Below the pieces are notes generated by a model. That model saw only the letters and a list, made by a program, of their open reading frames with translations. It had not been told where the DNA came from and made no database searches. Source: Dehalococcoidia bacterium (lineage in GTDB: Bacteria > Chloroflexota > Dehalococcoidia > DSTF01 > JALHUB01). From it: a DNA stretch of 64,000 nucleotides. The translations under genes and the position numbers were made by a program. Shown here piece by piece: positions 31,966-40,860 of this stretch. Location: positions 58,193-122,192 of the forward strand of contig JASEFU010000006.1 in the NCBI GenBank assembly GCA_030018455.1. Reading direction: 5' to 3'. Position 1 is the first letter of the stretch. Every line of letters starts with the position of its first letter.

Positions 31966-33480
31966 CTAAGCGGCTGCTGGGGCGGGCTTTGTGCTCTCTA
32001 TGGCCGTCAGGTCTTCCATCTGTAACTGCAACCACCGGCTGAAGTCGTGACGGAGAACGGCGCGCCGGAGAAGGGTGGCACGCTCGTGCCGCTCTTCCGG
32101 CGACATGGTCAGCGCCCGGTGCAGGGCATCGGCCGTCCCGGCGACGTTATCCGGCGAGACGGCCAGGGCGCCGTCCCGCAGCTCCTGGTAGGAACCGGCG
32201 GTCACGGAAAGGAGCATGGACCCATCGCGACGGTTGAGGACGGGCCCCTCCTTCGAGACGAGGTTCATGCCGTCGGCGACAGAGTTCACTATCAAAACGT
32301 CGTAGAGCGTGAGCGCGACCAGTGACTGCAAACGGTTATGCTCGTAGAACACCTTGATCGGCGTCCAATCCGCGCGTCCGTGTCGAGCGTTGATGTCGCG
32401 CACGGTCGAGAACACCCTTTCGGCGTACTTCTTGTATTCGGCGATCTTCGTGCGGGAAGGAATGAGAAACGACAGGAAAGTGACCCGTCCCGACCACTCG
32501 GGGTGATTGCGGAGCAGCAGATCAAACGCTTGCAGCCCGGCAAGGATGTTCTTGCTCGGGTCCAGCCGGTCGACCCTGACGATGGTGCGCTCCGCTGCCT
32601 CCCGCTCCAGACGTTCGAAGTAGGGGCGCGCTTCCGGCGACGACAGGCGGCTTCGCAGCTCGAACACGTCCACCGACATGGGGTTGGCCCAGACGCGGGT
32701 GTGGTGGCCGCGATAGACCACGGAGCCGTTGTTGAAGTCTACCTTTGCCCGCGGGAAGAGCGCCCAGCACGTCAGCAGGAACTCCTGCGCCGAGCCTTCG
32801 GTCTGGAAGACGACGCTGTCGTTCGCCAGCAGGCCCTCGACAATGGAATCGACTATCGGGCGCGGAACGTGCTGCCAGGCGTCGAGGCAGGGCCAGGGAA
32901 CGTGCACGAAATGCTGCAGCACGGCTTCCGGGCAGAGATTGCGGATGAATAGCGGCGCCGCATACAGATGGTAGTCGTGCAGCATTACCCAGCCGCGCCC
33001 GCCGTATGCCTGCAACTCCGTCGCCACGGCTTCGGCAATAGCCTGGTTCACCGGCAGGTAACCGTGTTCCCACGCGCGCAGGGTCTCCTGCACCGCTTCT
33101 CGCCCCGGCAAAGAATGATACAAAGAGTGCTGGACGAACCAGAGAAGGGGGTTACAGAAGCTGTTGTAGAAGAGATCGTATGCGTCGGCGGGCGCCGCGA
33201 CGAGACGCAGGGAGCCGTTCTCGCCCAGCGCGAGGGGCCGGTTGTCGGCAGCGACCAGTCGGTCGGCGGCACTCGAGGCGCTGGCCACCCAGGTGACAGG
33301 CATGTAATTGGAAATTGAGGTCAAGGCAGCGCTGACCCCGCCGGCAGTGAGGCGCCGCCGGAGGCTTCCCTCGCCGTCAAGGTAGTATTCGATGGGGGCC
33401 CTGTTGCTCACAACTATCATCGGGCCGTCGCGGCTCTCGTAGCCGTTCCCCTTAATCAACTCTGGTCTACGTGTCTCCAC
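31966..33480 (-). CDS. otsA: trehalose-6-phosphate synthase (GT20)
   Basis: A 504-residue GT20 glycosyltransferase, which couples UDP/GDP-glucose and glucose-6-phosphate. It has VSNRAPIEYYLDGEGSLRRRLTAGGVSAAL at the N-terminus, MLHDYHLYAAPLFIRN mid-protein, RVDRLDPSKNILAGLQAFDLLL, and DGMNLVSKEGPVLN near the C-terminus. The start chosen is the GTG at 33480 after GGAAAGGACC; the ATG at 33420 is the minimal alternative. No trehalose-phosphatase (OtsB) domain is fused and none is in the window. It lies in a run with two zinc ribbons and SOD behind the repeat-type promoter at 34346-34410. Confidence 0.9.
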   Translation of the reverse strand: METRRPELIKGNGYESRDGPMIVVSNRAPIEYYLDGEGSLRRRLTAGGVSAALTSISNYMPVTWVASASSAADRLVAADNRPLALGENGSLRLVAAPADAYDLFYNSFCNPLLWFVQHSLYHSLPGREAVQETLRAWEHGYLPVNQAIAEAVATELQAYGGRGWVMLHDYHLYAAPLFIRNLCPEAVLQHFVHVPWPCLDAWQHVPRPIVDSIVEGLLANDSVVFQTEGSAQEFLLTCWALFPRAKVDFNNGSVVYRGHHTRVWANPMSVDVFELRSRLSSPEARPYFERLEREAAERTIVRVDRLDPSKNILAGLQAFDLLLRNHPEWSGRVTFLSFLIPSRTKIAEYKKYAERVFSTVRDINARHGRADWTPIKVFYEHNRLQSLVALTLYDVLIVNSVADGMNLVSKEGPVLNRRDGSMLLSVTAGSYQELRDGALAVSPDNVAGTADALHRALTMSPEERHERATLLRRAVLRHDFSRWLQLQMEDLTAIESTKPAPAAA

Positions 33481-33526
33481 TTTTCGGTCCTTTCCGCGCC
33501 GCCGCCCGGCAGTCGTCGCACCATTG

Positions 33527-33838
33527 CTAGAAGCCGAACTGGAACAGCGGCGTAATCTGTGTTTCCGACGATAGGCCGCGCCCACCGGGAAACGGCACTA
33601 TTCGCGGGAGCGGACGTCTCTTCCGCGCCGCCTGGCTTCGCTTCTTGAGGAGCTCGAAGTTGAGGCCGACAGCGGCAAGAAACTCGTCCGTGGTCACGGC
33701 TTTCTGTTTGGCAAGCGCGATGGCGACGTAGAGAAGGTCGTCGTCGGTCGCTCTCGCCAACAGCGACGATACGTCCCGCGGCGATGCCGTCGGTCCCGGT
33801 TTCAGCGCCAGCGCAGCTCTCATATTAGGTCTTGCCAT
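33527..33838 (-). CDS. small hypothetical protein between zinc ribbon and otsA
   Basis: A 103-residue protein, MARPNMRAALALKPGPTASPRDVSSLLARATDDDLLYVAIALAKQKAVTTDEFLAAVGLNFELLKKRSQ, followed by a basic segment. The middle looks like a helical pair of the SHOCT kind (DDLLYVAIALAKQKAVTTDEF). I recognise no named family. AAGGGCGAG stands before the ATG, 20 bases after the zinc-ribbon gene. Retained as a gene because of spacing, ribosome site and composition, not homology. Confidence 0.55.
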   Translation of the reverse strand: MARPNMRAALALKPGPTASPRDVSSLLARATDDDLLYVAIALAKQKAVTTDEFLAAVGLNFELLKKRSQAARKRRPLPRIVPFPGGRGLSSETQITPLFQFGF

Positions 33839-33858
33839 GCTCGCCCTTCTTGAAGGGC

Positions 33859-34071
33859 CTAAGCAGCGGCGCTCCTGCTCTCCACCGGCTCCAAAACGCT
33901 GACGGCGGCGCGCTTGCGGCGCGGCAACTGCGCCGTCACCCTGAACAAGGCGCGCTCCTGGGCCTTATCCAGAACGTTTCCACACTGAATGCAACTTACA
34001 AACCGTCCGTAGGCATCCGAATCGAGGAAGAGATCGCCCCGGCAACGTGGGCACGCCTTCAACCACATCAT
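33859..34071 (-). CDS. small zinc-ribbon protein
   Basis: A 70-residue protein: ACPRCRGDLFLDSDAYGRFVSCIQCGNVL, two CxxC pairs forming a zinc ribbon, then a basic Ala/Arg-rich tail. The start is one of two adjacent ATGs (34071 or 34068), eight bases after AGGAGC. It is the first coding sequence after the repeat-type promoter at 34346-34410 and has a paralogue at 31743 in the same run. Function unknown; it may be a transcription or stress adaptor. Confidence 0.7.
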   Translation of the reverse strand: MMWLKACPRCRGDLFLDSDAYGRFVSCIQCGNVLDKAQERALFRVTAQLPRRKRAAVSVLEPVESRSAAA

Positions 34072-34345
34072 CAACGTTGCTCCTTTCACACAACACTTCG
34101 TTTTCAAACACCGCTCTGATTGCCCTTGTCAGGCAGCTTTCCCTGCTGCCGCCCCACGTCATCCCTGTCCCTGCCCTGCTCAGAGCGGAAACCCTGCTGG
34201 AGATACTGGAACCGGCAGCGGCCTCGAGCTTGACGCCCGGCCTTCGAGTTCCCCACGTCTTCCCTACGGGTGGCCCTCTTTGCAAGAGCTCATTCTGCTA
34301 TTCAACTGGAAAGGCTGAGGCCGAACCTCAGACAAGTCATCCGTA

Positions 34346-34410
34346 ATGATAGAGATGACGCGTGTTTTGAATATGAAGGCGGGGACAAAGCACGTGAAGG
34401 AAATGTGAAC
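34346..34410 (-). promoter_or_regulatory. four-repeat promoter, site C (zinc ribbon/otsA run)
   Basis: GTGAA-type units on the plus strand have their T at 34363 (TGTT), 34374 (TGAA), 34395 (TGAA) and 34406 (TGAA), so spacing is 11-21-11. Eleven bases from the nearest unit is TATCAT on the minus strand (34346-34351), a good -10. Read on the gene strand the units are TTCAC-like. Confidence 0.7.
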
Positions 34411-34440
34411 GATGTCTGTCCTCCTGGCGCTTCCGAGCGG

Positions 34441-34482
34441 AAAAAGTGAAAGAAAGGGCCCGTCCATTCGCCGGACGGACCC
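34441..34482 (-). terminator. terminator of the kinase operon
   Basis: On the minus strand GGGtCCGTCC (34473-34482) pairs with GGACGGgCCC (34456-34465) with one mismatch around a 7-base loop, followed by TTTCTTTCACTTTTT. Confidence 0.8.
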
Positions 34483-34504
34483 CCTCGCGCGCCGCTCAAC
34501 CGGC

Positions 34505-37500
34505 TTAGTTCTTCGCCATGCGGTAGCCGATCTGGCGTTCCGTGAGGATGTAGCGCGGGTTCTTGGCGTCGTCCCCCAGCTTGTGGCGCAGGTTCCGCAC
34601 GAACGACCGCACAAGCTCGGTCTCGCCGCTGTACTCGGCGCCCCAGACCCGCTGCAGGATCTGGTCGTAGGTCAGGATCTGACCGGCGTGGGTGGCCAGC
34701 TCGTAGAGGAGCTTGTACTCGGTCGCGGAGAGGGAGATGTCTTTCCCCTTGAGACGGACCCGGCGCTCTGCGAAGTTGACCTCGAGGTCGTTGAGCACGA
34801 ACGGTCCCCGCGTCTCCACTGCTTCCGAGATGGCCCGCCGGCGTAGGGCGGCCTCGATCCGCGCCAGCAACTCGGAGGGGGAGAACGGCTTGGTGACGTA
34901 GTCATCGGCGCCCATCTTCAACGCCGCCACGGTGTCTTCGTCGCTATCGCTTGCCGTAAGGAAAATTACGGGCACGGCGGAGAACTCGCGGATGCGTTGC
35001 AGCAGGTCAAACCCGCTCAACCCGGGGAGCCTAAGGTCCAGCAGGACGAGGTCGGGCTCTTCCATTTCCACGAGTTTGACCACCTGCGAGGAGTCGCCGG
35101 TCACCAGCGGCTGATAGCCTGCCCCCTCGAGGGCGTGCTGGAGATAGCGCAGCACCTGGAGCTCGTCGTCGACGGCGAGTATGCGCGTGCGGTCGCCGCG
35201 GCGGACGGCAGTGCCGCGGGCGGCGGCGGGAGCGGCCTCCGCCTCGATTGTTATGGGCAGGGTGAAGCTGAAGGTGGCCCCCTTTCCCTCGCCAGGGCTA
35301 TCCGCCCATATGCGGCCGCCGTGCGCTTCGACGATGCCCTTGCAGATTGCCAGGCCTAACCCCGTCCCCGAGTGGGTCGCCGAAGTCTCGTGCAGTTGAG
35401 AGAACTTCTTGAAGAGTTGCGAAAGCTTCTCTTCGGGAATGCCGCGTCCCTGATCGGTAATGTGGATCGTGACATGATCGCTGTCGCGCTCGACGCGCAT
35501 CGTTATCGTCGACGTGAGGGGCGAGAACTTGGCGGCGTTATTCAGGATGTTCGTGAGCACCTGGACGATGCGCCGCCTATCGGCGCGCACCAGCGGCAGC
35601 GCAGGAGGCACGTCGATGCTGATGTCCTGCGACCTGCCGCTGCGGACGAAGATCGTCCTCGCCTCATTCAGAACCGTGCGCAGATCGGTGGGTTCGGGGT
35701 TTATGCTCAGCGAGCCCGCCTCGATCCGCGTCATGTCGAGCAAGTTATCGGCGAGGTCGCGCAGCCGATCGGCCTGCTCATTGATGATCTGGAAGAGGTC
35801 CTGCACTTCACTGGGGTCAAGGCTGATGCGGCTGCTCAGCGCCGTCGCGGCCGAGCCCTTGATGGCGGCGAGCGGTGTCTTTAGCTCGTGGGTGACCATC
35901 GCCAGGAACTCGTTGCGCATCCGCTCCAGGTCTTCCATCGAGCGGATACGCTCCGTTATGTCGCGGGCTATCCCCTCCAACGCGATCAGTTGCCCGGTCT
36001 CGTCGAAGACGCCCGTGTTGTGGTGCTCCGTCCACACCAGGACCCCGTCCTTGCGATTGAAGCGGAGGATGGTCGGGCCTCCGAAGGAGCCGGGCGAGCT
36101 GCGCAGCGCTTCCAGGACAGCCCTGTCCTCCGGGTAGACTATCTCGAAATCCAGGTTGGGGTTCGTGTAGTACTCGTCGGGAGTGTAGCCCGTTATCCCC
36201 GTAATGCCCGGGCTCATGTATTCGTAGGCGGGTGTGTCCCCGAGGCGAAGGCGGTAGATGGCGTCGCGGGCGTGCTCTGTCAGGAGGCGGTGACGCTCTT
36301 CGCTGAGGGCAAGTGCATGGAGCGAGCGGCTGTTCTGAAGGGCGATGGCCGCGAGTTCACCGAACGCGCTTGCCATCCGCGCGTCGTCGTCCGTGAAGCC
36401 GCCTTCCTTGTTGGCGAGGCCCAGAAGGCCTACCGGCTTTCCTTCGATGACAAGAGGCGCGAAGAGCACGTTCTCGAGCGAGGCGTGCCCTTCGGGGAGC
36501 AAGGGAGCGAAGGGAGTTGCGGAAAAGTCGTTCTCGTAGTAGGCTTCGGCTCGCTTCAGGGCTTCTTCGCGCATGCCGCGAATGGGCATTGGGGCGTCGG
36601 GGTCGACGGTGCAGGCAAGGCCGCCGGGCTCGAGGTAAGAGATCTCGTTTTCTTTGCCGTCAGGCGTTACCAGGGCAATGTAGCCGGCGGTGGCGCCGAT
36701 CAATTGCCTGCACTGCTCGAAGATAGCGCCGGCGGCTTCCTCGAAGGTGCTGTACCGCAGGACGGCGCGAGACGCCTCCAGCAGCGCGGCGACCTCAGCC
36801 TGCCGCCGCTGCAGCTCCACGAAAGCTCTGTCCATTTCCTGCTCGCGCCGTATTCGCTCCGTCACGTCGACAAGCGACAGGACGAGCCCCACGACCTTCC
36901 CCGAAGAGTCCTTTACCGGCGCCAGCGTCCAGTCCCAGTAGGTGACGCCGCGCTCGGGCTGGTCCTCGAAGACAAACGGCTTGGCGATGAACTGGACGGG
37001 TTCGCCGGTGTCACGGACGCGCCTGAATATCTCCTCATTCTCGGCGTTCGGGAAGAGGTCGAAGTGGTTCTTGCCTATAAGCTCCTCCACCGAGTAGCGT
37101 GAGCCGCTGGCGTAGGTCGAGTTTACCCTGACGAAATTGAAATCCGCGTCGAGGTAGGCGAGGTGGGCGGCCGTGTTCTCCATGATGACATTGAGAATGT
37201 CCCGCTCGCTCTTCAGGGCAGCGGCAAGCTGCCCTACGTAAGCGCGTTCTTTTTCGAGCTGCTCCAGCACTTCGTCGCGCTTTGCCTCAGCCGACCACTG
37301 CTCCGTGACATCGGTGAAGAGGATGCCGACGCAGTTGTCCGGCAAGGGGAGGGCGTTCAGGTTGAAGACGCCCTGGGCCACCTTCTCATCGAAGTAGTAG
37401 ACGTCGCCGATCTCAGCCGCCTTCTGTTCCCGCACCACGTTCGCATAGATATCGAGGCGTTCGCTGCCGATGATGCCCAGCGGCGTTTCGCTGATCCGCT

Positions 37501-37771
37501 TGCCGAGCGCCTCCCTCGGTTCCACCTTCAGCGTCTCCGCTCCCGCGCCGTTCAGGGCGACGAGCGTGAGGCTTTCGGGATCGTCGAAGTCCTCGAGCTG
37601 GTAGATGGCCACGCCGATCCTCAAGCTCTCGAAGGCGGCGGCGTATTGCGCGATCAGCGGGTCGACGCGTTCATCACGATGGACGGCGGGCCGGGCCTTT
37701 GCCGCGCTCCGGCCAACTTGCGGTTTCCTGCGCTTCACATTCACAGAGGGTTCTTTCATGGAAGCATTCAC
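34505..37771 (-). CDS. histidine kinase fused to an OmpR-family response regulator
   Basis: A 1088-residue protein that holds a whole two-component pathway. Approximate domains: PAS 40-155, PAS 190-305, GAF 330-480, PAS 490-608, HisKA 615-685 with phospho-acceptor His628 (MVTHELKTPL), HATPase 730-840 (N box NILNNAAKFS, G boxes DQGRGIP and GTGLGLAI), receiver 862-980 with Asp912 (VLLDLRLPG), and a winged-helix OmpR/PhoB-type DNA-binding domain 985-1088 (LSATEYKLLYELATHAGQILTYDQILQRVWG). No membrane helix, so it senses in the cytoplasm. Its GTG start overlaps the stop of the upstream kinase (GTGA). Hybrid kinases rarely end in a DNA-binding domain. The ATG at 37759 is an alternative start. Confidence 0.92.
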   Translation of the reverse strand: MNASMKEPSVNVKRRKPQVGRSAAKARPAVHRDERVDPLIAQYAAAFESLRIGVAIYQLEDFDDPESLTLVALNGAGAETLKVEPREALGKRISETPLGIIGSERLDIYANVVREQKAAEIGDVYYFDEKVAQGVFNLNALPLPDNCVGILFTDVTEQWSAEAKRDEVLEQLEKERAYVGQLAAALKSERDILNVIMENTAAHLAYLDADFNFVRVNSTYASGSRYSVEELIGKNHFDLFPNAENEEIFRRVRDTGEPVQFIAKPFVFEDQPERGVTYWDWTLAPVKDSSGKVVGLVLSLVDVTERIRREQEMDRAFVELQRRQAEVAALLEASRAVLRYSTFEEAAGAIFEQCRQLIGATAGYIALVTPDGKENEISYLEPGGLACTVDPDAPMPIRGMREEALKRAEAYYENDFSATPFAPLLPEGHASLENVLFAPLVIEGKPVGLLGLANKEGGFTDDDARMASAFGELAAIALQNSRSLHALALSEERHRLLTEHARDAIYRLRLGDTPAYEYMSPGITGITGYTPDEYYTNPNLDFEIVYPEDRAVLEALRSSPGSFGGPTILRFNRKDGVLVWTEHHNTGVFDETGQLIALEGIARDITERIRSMEDLERMRNEFLAMVTHELKTPLAAIKGSAATALSSRISLDPSEVQDLFQIINEQADRLRDLADNLLDMTRIEAGSLSINPEPTDLRTVLNEARTIFVRSGRSQDISIDVPPALPLVRADRRRIVQVLTNILNNAAKFSPLTSTITMRVERDSDHVTIHITDQGRGIPEEKLSQLFKKFSQLHETSATHSGTGLGLAICKGIVEAHGGRIWADSPGEGKGATFSFTLPITIEAEAAPAAARGTAVRRGDRTRILAVDDELQVLRYLQHALEGAGYQPLVTGDSSQVVKLVEMEEPDLVLLDLRLPGLSGFDLLQRIREFSAVPVIFLTASDSDEDTVAALKMGADDYVTKPFSPSELLARIEAALRRRAISEAVETRGPFVLNDLEVNFAERRVRLKGKDISLSATEYKLLYELATHAGQILTYDQILQRVWGAEYSGETELVRSFVRNLRHKLGDDAKNPRYILTERQIGYRMAKN

Positions 37772-39699
37772 TCCTGGTAGATGGGAAGAGTAAAGCTGAA
37801 GGTCGCGCCTCTCCCCTCTCCCGGGCTATCCGCCCATATCCTGCCGCCATGCGCCTCCACGATACCCTTCGATATGGGAAGGCCGAGGCCGGTGCCCCTC
37901 CTGCCCGTGGGGTGAATCTGGACGAATTTCTCGAAGACGATCGGCAGCTTATCGGCCGGTATCCCCCTTCCCCGGTCCTGAACGCGCACTGTGACGCAGT
38001 CCCCGTCGGACTCGGCCGAGACCGTTATCGTTGCCGGTTCCGGCGAGGCGTCGGCGGCGTTGCGCAACAGATTGGTCAGCACCTGCACGATCCTCCGCCG
38101 ATCGGCCTTCACCGGCGGGAGCGAGCCATCTATCTGCACGTTCACGCGATGCCGGGGGCTGCCGCGGACGAATGTCGTGCGGGCGTCTTCGATTATGCTT
38201 TCGAGGTCGTCTTTCTCCGGGCGCACCGGCAGAGCGTTCGCTTCGATCCGCGTCATGTCAAGGAGGTTGACGATGAGCTCGCGCAGCCGCTCGGACTGCT
38301 CATCGATGACAATGAATAGTTCTCGCGCCTCCTCCGGGCTCGGCGGCGTCCGCTCGGACAGACCGATGGCGACGGAGCCTTTGATGGCGGTGAGCGGCGT
38401 TTTCAGTTCGTGGCTTATGGTGCCGATGAACTCACTGCGCATCCTGTCGAGCTGTTCCTGCGCCTTCTTCTGCTGCGTCAGGTCAAGCACGAAGCACACC
38501 CACTCCATCGGCTCCTCGTGGATGAGAGCGCCGCCGATGAGTATGGGTACGCGCGTGCCGTCTTTGCGGATGTACTCTTTCTCAAACGGGGTCGTTTCAC
38601 CATATACGCGCAACTGGTCAAGAGCGGCCTCGTCGAGGTAGGCGAACTCCGGCGGCGTTATCGCCCGCCAGTCGATGCCGCATTCCTCCAGGTCCTGGCG
38701 CGTGTAGCCGACGATATCGAGGAAGGCGTCGTTGGCGGCGGTTATCCGCTCGGGATTGGCCTCGAGGATGCCGATGAGTCTGGAATCGAAGAGACGGTCG
38801 ACGTACGCCTTCGCGTGCTCCAGTTCTTCCTGCATACGCCTCATCTCCGTGATGTCGGCGATGACAGCGACAGCGCCCGAATAGGCGCCCTCGCCGTCGT
38901 ACATCGGCCAGGCGACCACAAAGGCGGGGAAAAGAGAGCCGTCGCGGCGGCGGTAGCGGAGCTGCCCCGACCACGTTTCTCCCGCCATCACGCGCTCACG
39001 GATCTCTGCGCCGCCGTCGGGAGAAGGCGGGACTACTTCGTTGAGAGGCCGGCCGATAGCATCTCCCGCTTTCCAGCCAAACAGCTCCTCCGCCGCGTGA
39101 TTCCAATAAACGATGTTGCGGTCCGGGTTCGTCGCGAAGACCGCCTGATTGATGGAGTCCAGCATGCGGGCCTGAAAGCGCATCTGCTCGGCCAGCGCCT
39201 GCTCCCGCTTACGGATATGGAGCGCGCCCAGATAGGCGCCCACTTGCGAAGCCACGAGGGCGAGAAGCTGAAAGTCGCTCTCGCTGAAAGCGTTGGGCTC
39301 GTCACGGACGACGAAGAGCAGCCCAAGCGTTCGCTCCACGCCGATCACGGGGACGCCGGCATATGATCGCCACGGCACGACTCCGGCGATATCGGGACGT
39401 GATTCGTACGTGATGGTAGACACTGCGTCTCTTGACAGCTTCTTCAGGCAGTCGGTGAGGGTTTCCTTGATTCGGGGAACGTCCCGAAGCTCCCGCGGGA
39501 AGAAGGTGAACGAACGCTGCTCGCCATCTCCCTGTTCGATCAGCGCGCAGCCGTCGTTGGGCACGAGCGCGCCGAGCAGCCCGAGTACGCGCTCGATCCG
39601 CTCTTGCGGACCGGCGAGTGATCCGAGCACGTGCGCCGTGTCGATCAGGGCCGCAAGTGGAGTGTGAAGAGACCCGGCCCTCGCCGCTTCCGCCGCCAT
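37768..39699 (-). CDS. cytoplasmic sensor histidine kinase (GAF-PAS-PAS)
   Basis: A 643-residue kinase: GAF 20-160, PAS 175-290, PAS 300-412, HisKA 420-485 with His430 (TISHELKTPL), HATPase about 530-640 with DRGRGIP and GTGLGLPISKGIVEAHGGRIW. No membrane segments. Its kinase core is closely similar to that of the fused kinase downstream (both have the GIVEAHGGRIWADSPGEG segment), so the two arose by duplication. It is coupled to that gene by GTGA. Two promoters are visible upstream: a housekeeping one at 39733-39760 and the four-repeat site at 39889-39951. The signal is unknown. Confidence 0.92.
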   Translation of the reverse strand: MAAEAARAGSLHTPLAALIDTAHVLGSLAGPQERIERVLGLLGALVPNDGCALIEQGDGEQRSFTFFPRELRDVPRIKETLTDCLKKLSRDAVSTITYESRPDIAGVVPWRSYAGVPVIGVERTLGLLFVVRDEPNAFSESDFQLLALVASQVGAYLGALHIRKREQALAEQMRFQARMLDSINQAVFATNPDRNIVYWNHAAEELFGWKAGDAIGRPLNEVVPPSPDGGAEIRERVMAGETWSGQLRYRRRDGSLFPAFVVAWPMYDGEGAYSGAVAVIADITEMRRMQEELEHAKAYVDRLFDSRLIGILEANPERITAANDAFLDIVGYTRQDLEECGIDWRAITPPEFAYLDEAALDQLRVYGETTPFEKEYIRKDGTRVPILIGGALIHEEPMEWVCFVLDLTQQKKAQEQLDRMRSEFIGTISHELKTPLTAIKGSVAIGLSERTPPSPEEARELFIVIDEQSERLRELIVNLLDMTRIEANALPVRPEKDDLESIIEDARTTFVRGSPRHRVNVQIDGSLPPVKADRRRIVQVLTNLLRNAADASPEPATITVSAESDGDCVTVRVQDRGRGIPADKLPIVFEKFVQIHPTGRRGTGLGLPISKGIVEAHGGRIWADSPGEGRGATFSFTLPIYQE

Positions 39700-39732
39700 A
39701 TACAGTACCCCCGCCTCTAACGTCCGTAGTCT

Positions 39733-39760
39733 ATTGTAACTGAGCGGGAAGGCCCGTCAA
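39733..39760 (-). promoter_or_regulatory. housekeeping-type promoter of the kinase operon
   Basis: On the minus strand TTGACG (39755-39760), a 16-base spacer and TACAAT (39733-39738). It would start transcription near 39726, about 27 bases before the kinase ATG, independently of the repeat-type promoter upstream. Confidence 0.65.
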
Positions 39761-39888
39761 ATTCGGGTGCCCGGGGAAAGCCACCGTCCCCTTTAGCACG
39801 TCTTCTCCTGGTGGTCCCCTCCCTTGTGCCAGCCGGCGCTGGAAGGTGTCTTTCTTCTTCGTTGTCCACAGGCAAGACGACCAGCAAG

Positions 39889-39951
39889 ATGTTATACGCA
39901 CTTTGTGATGTCTTTGTGAATAAAGAACGAGCTTTGTGAAGATTTGGTGAA
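39889..39951 (-). promoter_or_regulatory. four-repeat promoter, site B (kinase operon)
   Basis: The clearest of the five sites: three copies of CTTTGTGA and one TTTGGTGA on the plus strand, with T of each TGA at 39906, 39917, 39937 and 39948 (spacing 11-20-11). TAACAT on the minus strand at 39889-39894 lies 11 bases from the nearest unit. TATAAC at 39891-39896 overlaps it. Confidence 0.75.
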
Positions 39952-39973
39952 GAAGCCGACGCCTGCGCCGGAG

Positions 39974-40681
39974 TTAGCCTGCCAAAGGAACAGTGAAGGA
40001 CACTTCGATGGCGTCTTCCGGCGTCAGCCTTGCCGTCATGCTCCCCGATTGGTCCTCGAGCAGCCGCCGCACAACCAGCGGCGCCAGGTGTCTGCCGTGC
40101 GATCCTTCTCCGCCTCCGCCGTACTCAAGCGCGAGGAACTCCGCCTGCGGCTTCTGCTCCGCCGGTGCCAGCACGGATATCGTCGCCTCGCGAGCAGAGC
40201 GGCCCCCGGCGCGAACATCGATGACGGCTTCGGTGGCGGCCACCTGGTCCATGTCGACGAGGAGAGTGCGCAGGACATACTCGACATGGGCGCGGACGGC
40301 AACGACGGGACCGGTCTCCTCTATTTCAGTATGCAGGCGACGCGAGGGCCTCAACCCGGAGAAAGCGGCGGCGACCTGGGACACGACGTCGTGGAGATGC
40401 AACGGGGCAGCGGCCGGTGCGCGGCCGGCCTCCAGGCGGGCAAGCAGGAGCATCCCCTCGACGGCCTGCCGCAACTTCTCGGAGGCCCCCTCAATGTCAC
40501 CGATGAGGAGGAGCCGGTTCTCCTCGTCCATCTCCTGAAAGCGGCTCTTGAGGAGGTTGACGCCGCCGTAGATGATCGTCACCCAGGTGCGAAGGTCGTG
40601 CGCGGCCACGTCGAGAAACTCAATAGACGAACGGTTCGTCACATTGCACCGACGCCTTCCCTTGCGCTTGCCGCCTCTCAT
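39974..40681 (-). CDS. degenerate histidine-kinase-like protein
   Basis: A 235-residue protein with a HisKA-like helix pair, VAAHDLRTWVTIIYGGVNLLKSRF, that keeps the His of the H box, then a shrunken ATPase-like region. The N box reads VEYVLRTLLVDM, without the Asn, and neither DxGxG nor GTGLGL is present; instead there is EYGGGGEGSHGRHLAPLVVRRLLEDQSG. It may act as a phosphotransfer or dimerisation partner rather than a kinase. It is divergent from the OmpR-family regulator at 40861 and upstream of the kinase operon. The start is uncertain within the basic N-terminus. Confidence 0.75.
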   Translation of the reverse strand: MRGGKRKGRRRCNVTNRSSIEFLDVAAHDLRTWVTIIYGGVNLLKSRFQEMDEENRLLLIGDIEGASEKLRQAVEGMLLLARLEAGRAPAAAPLHLHDVVSQVAAAFSGLRPSRRLHTEIEETGPVVAVRAHVEYVLRTLLVDMDQVAATEAVIDVRAGGRSAREATISVLAPAEQKPQAEFLALEYGGGGEGSHGRHLAPLVVRRLLEDQSGSMTARLTPEDAIEVSFTVPLAG

Positions 40682-40754
40682 CTTACACCCGCGCCCGTCC
40701 CTTGCCTACGGGACCGGGCTGTTGAACGCATCTGCAACGGGCTTTCCGGTATCT

Positions 40755-40818
40755 GTCACGTTTTCTTCACAAACCCTCATTATGTCTTCACGGGCGCTGC
40801 ACCGGCCGCCGCTAGTAT
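40755..40818 (+). promoter_or_regulatory. four-repeat promoter, site A (OmpR-family regulator)
   Basis: Read on the minus strand, GTGAA-like units have their T at 40801 (TGCA), 40790 (TGAA), 40769 (TGAA) and 40758 (TGAC): spacing 11-21-11. On the gene strand these are CTGTCAC, TCTTCAC and TCTTCAC. TAGTAT at 40813-40818 is the -10, exactly 11 bases from the nearest unit. The leader is about 35 bases, so the regulator probably controls itself. Confidence 0.7.
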
Positions 40819-40860
40819 TACTTTGTCTTTGGTTCGAGAAAGCAGGTGGAGGAGGATGAG

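Larger units (their letters stand above)
34072..34504 (-). other. intergenic leader region between kinase and zinc-ribbon operons
   Basis: This region of 433 bases holds the kinase terminator (34441-34482), the four-repeat promoter (34346-34410) and a leader of about 270 bases to the zinc-ribbon gene. In the leader a minus-strand GTG frame of about 50 codons after GGGAAG is possible but shows no recognisable protein, so I do not call it. Confidence 0.4.
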
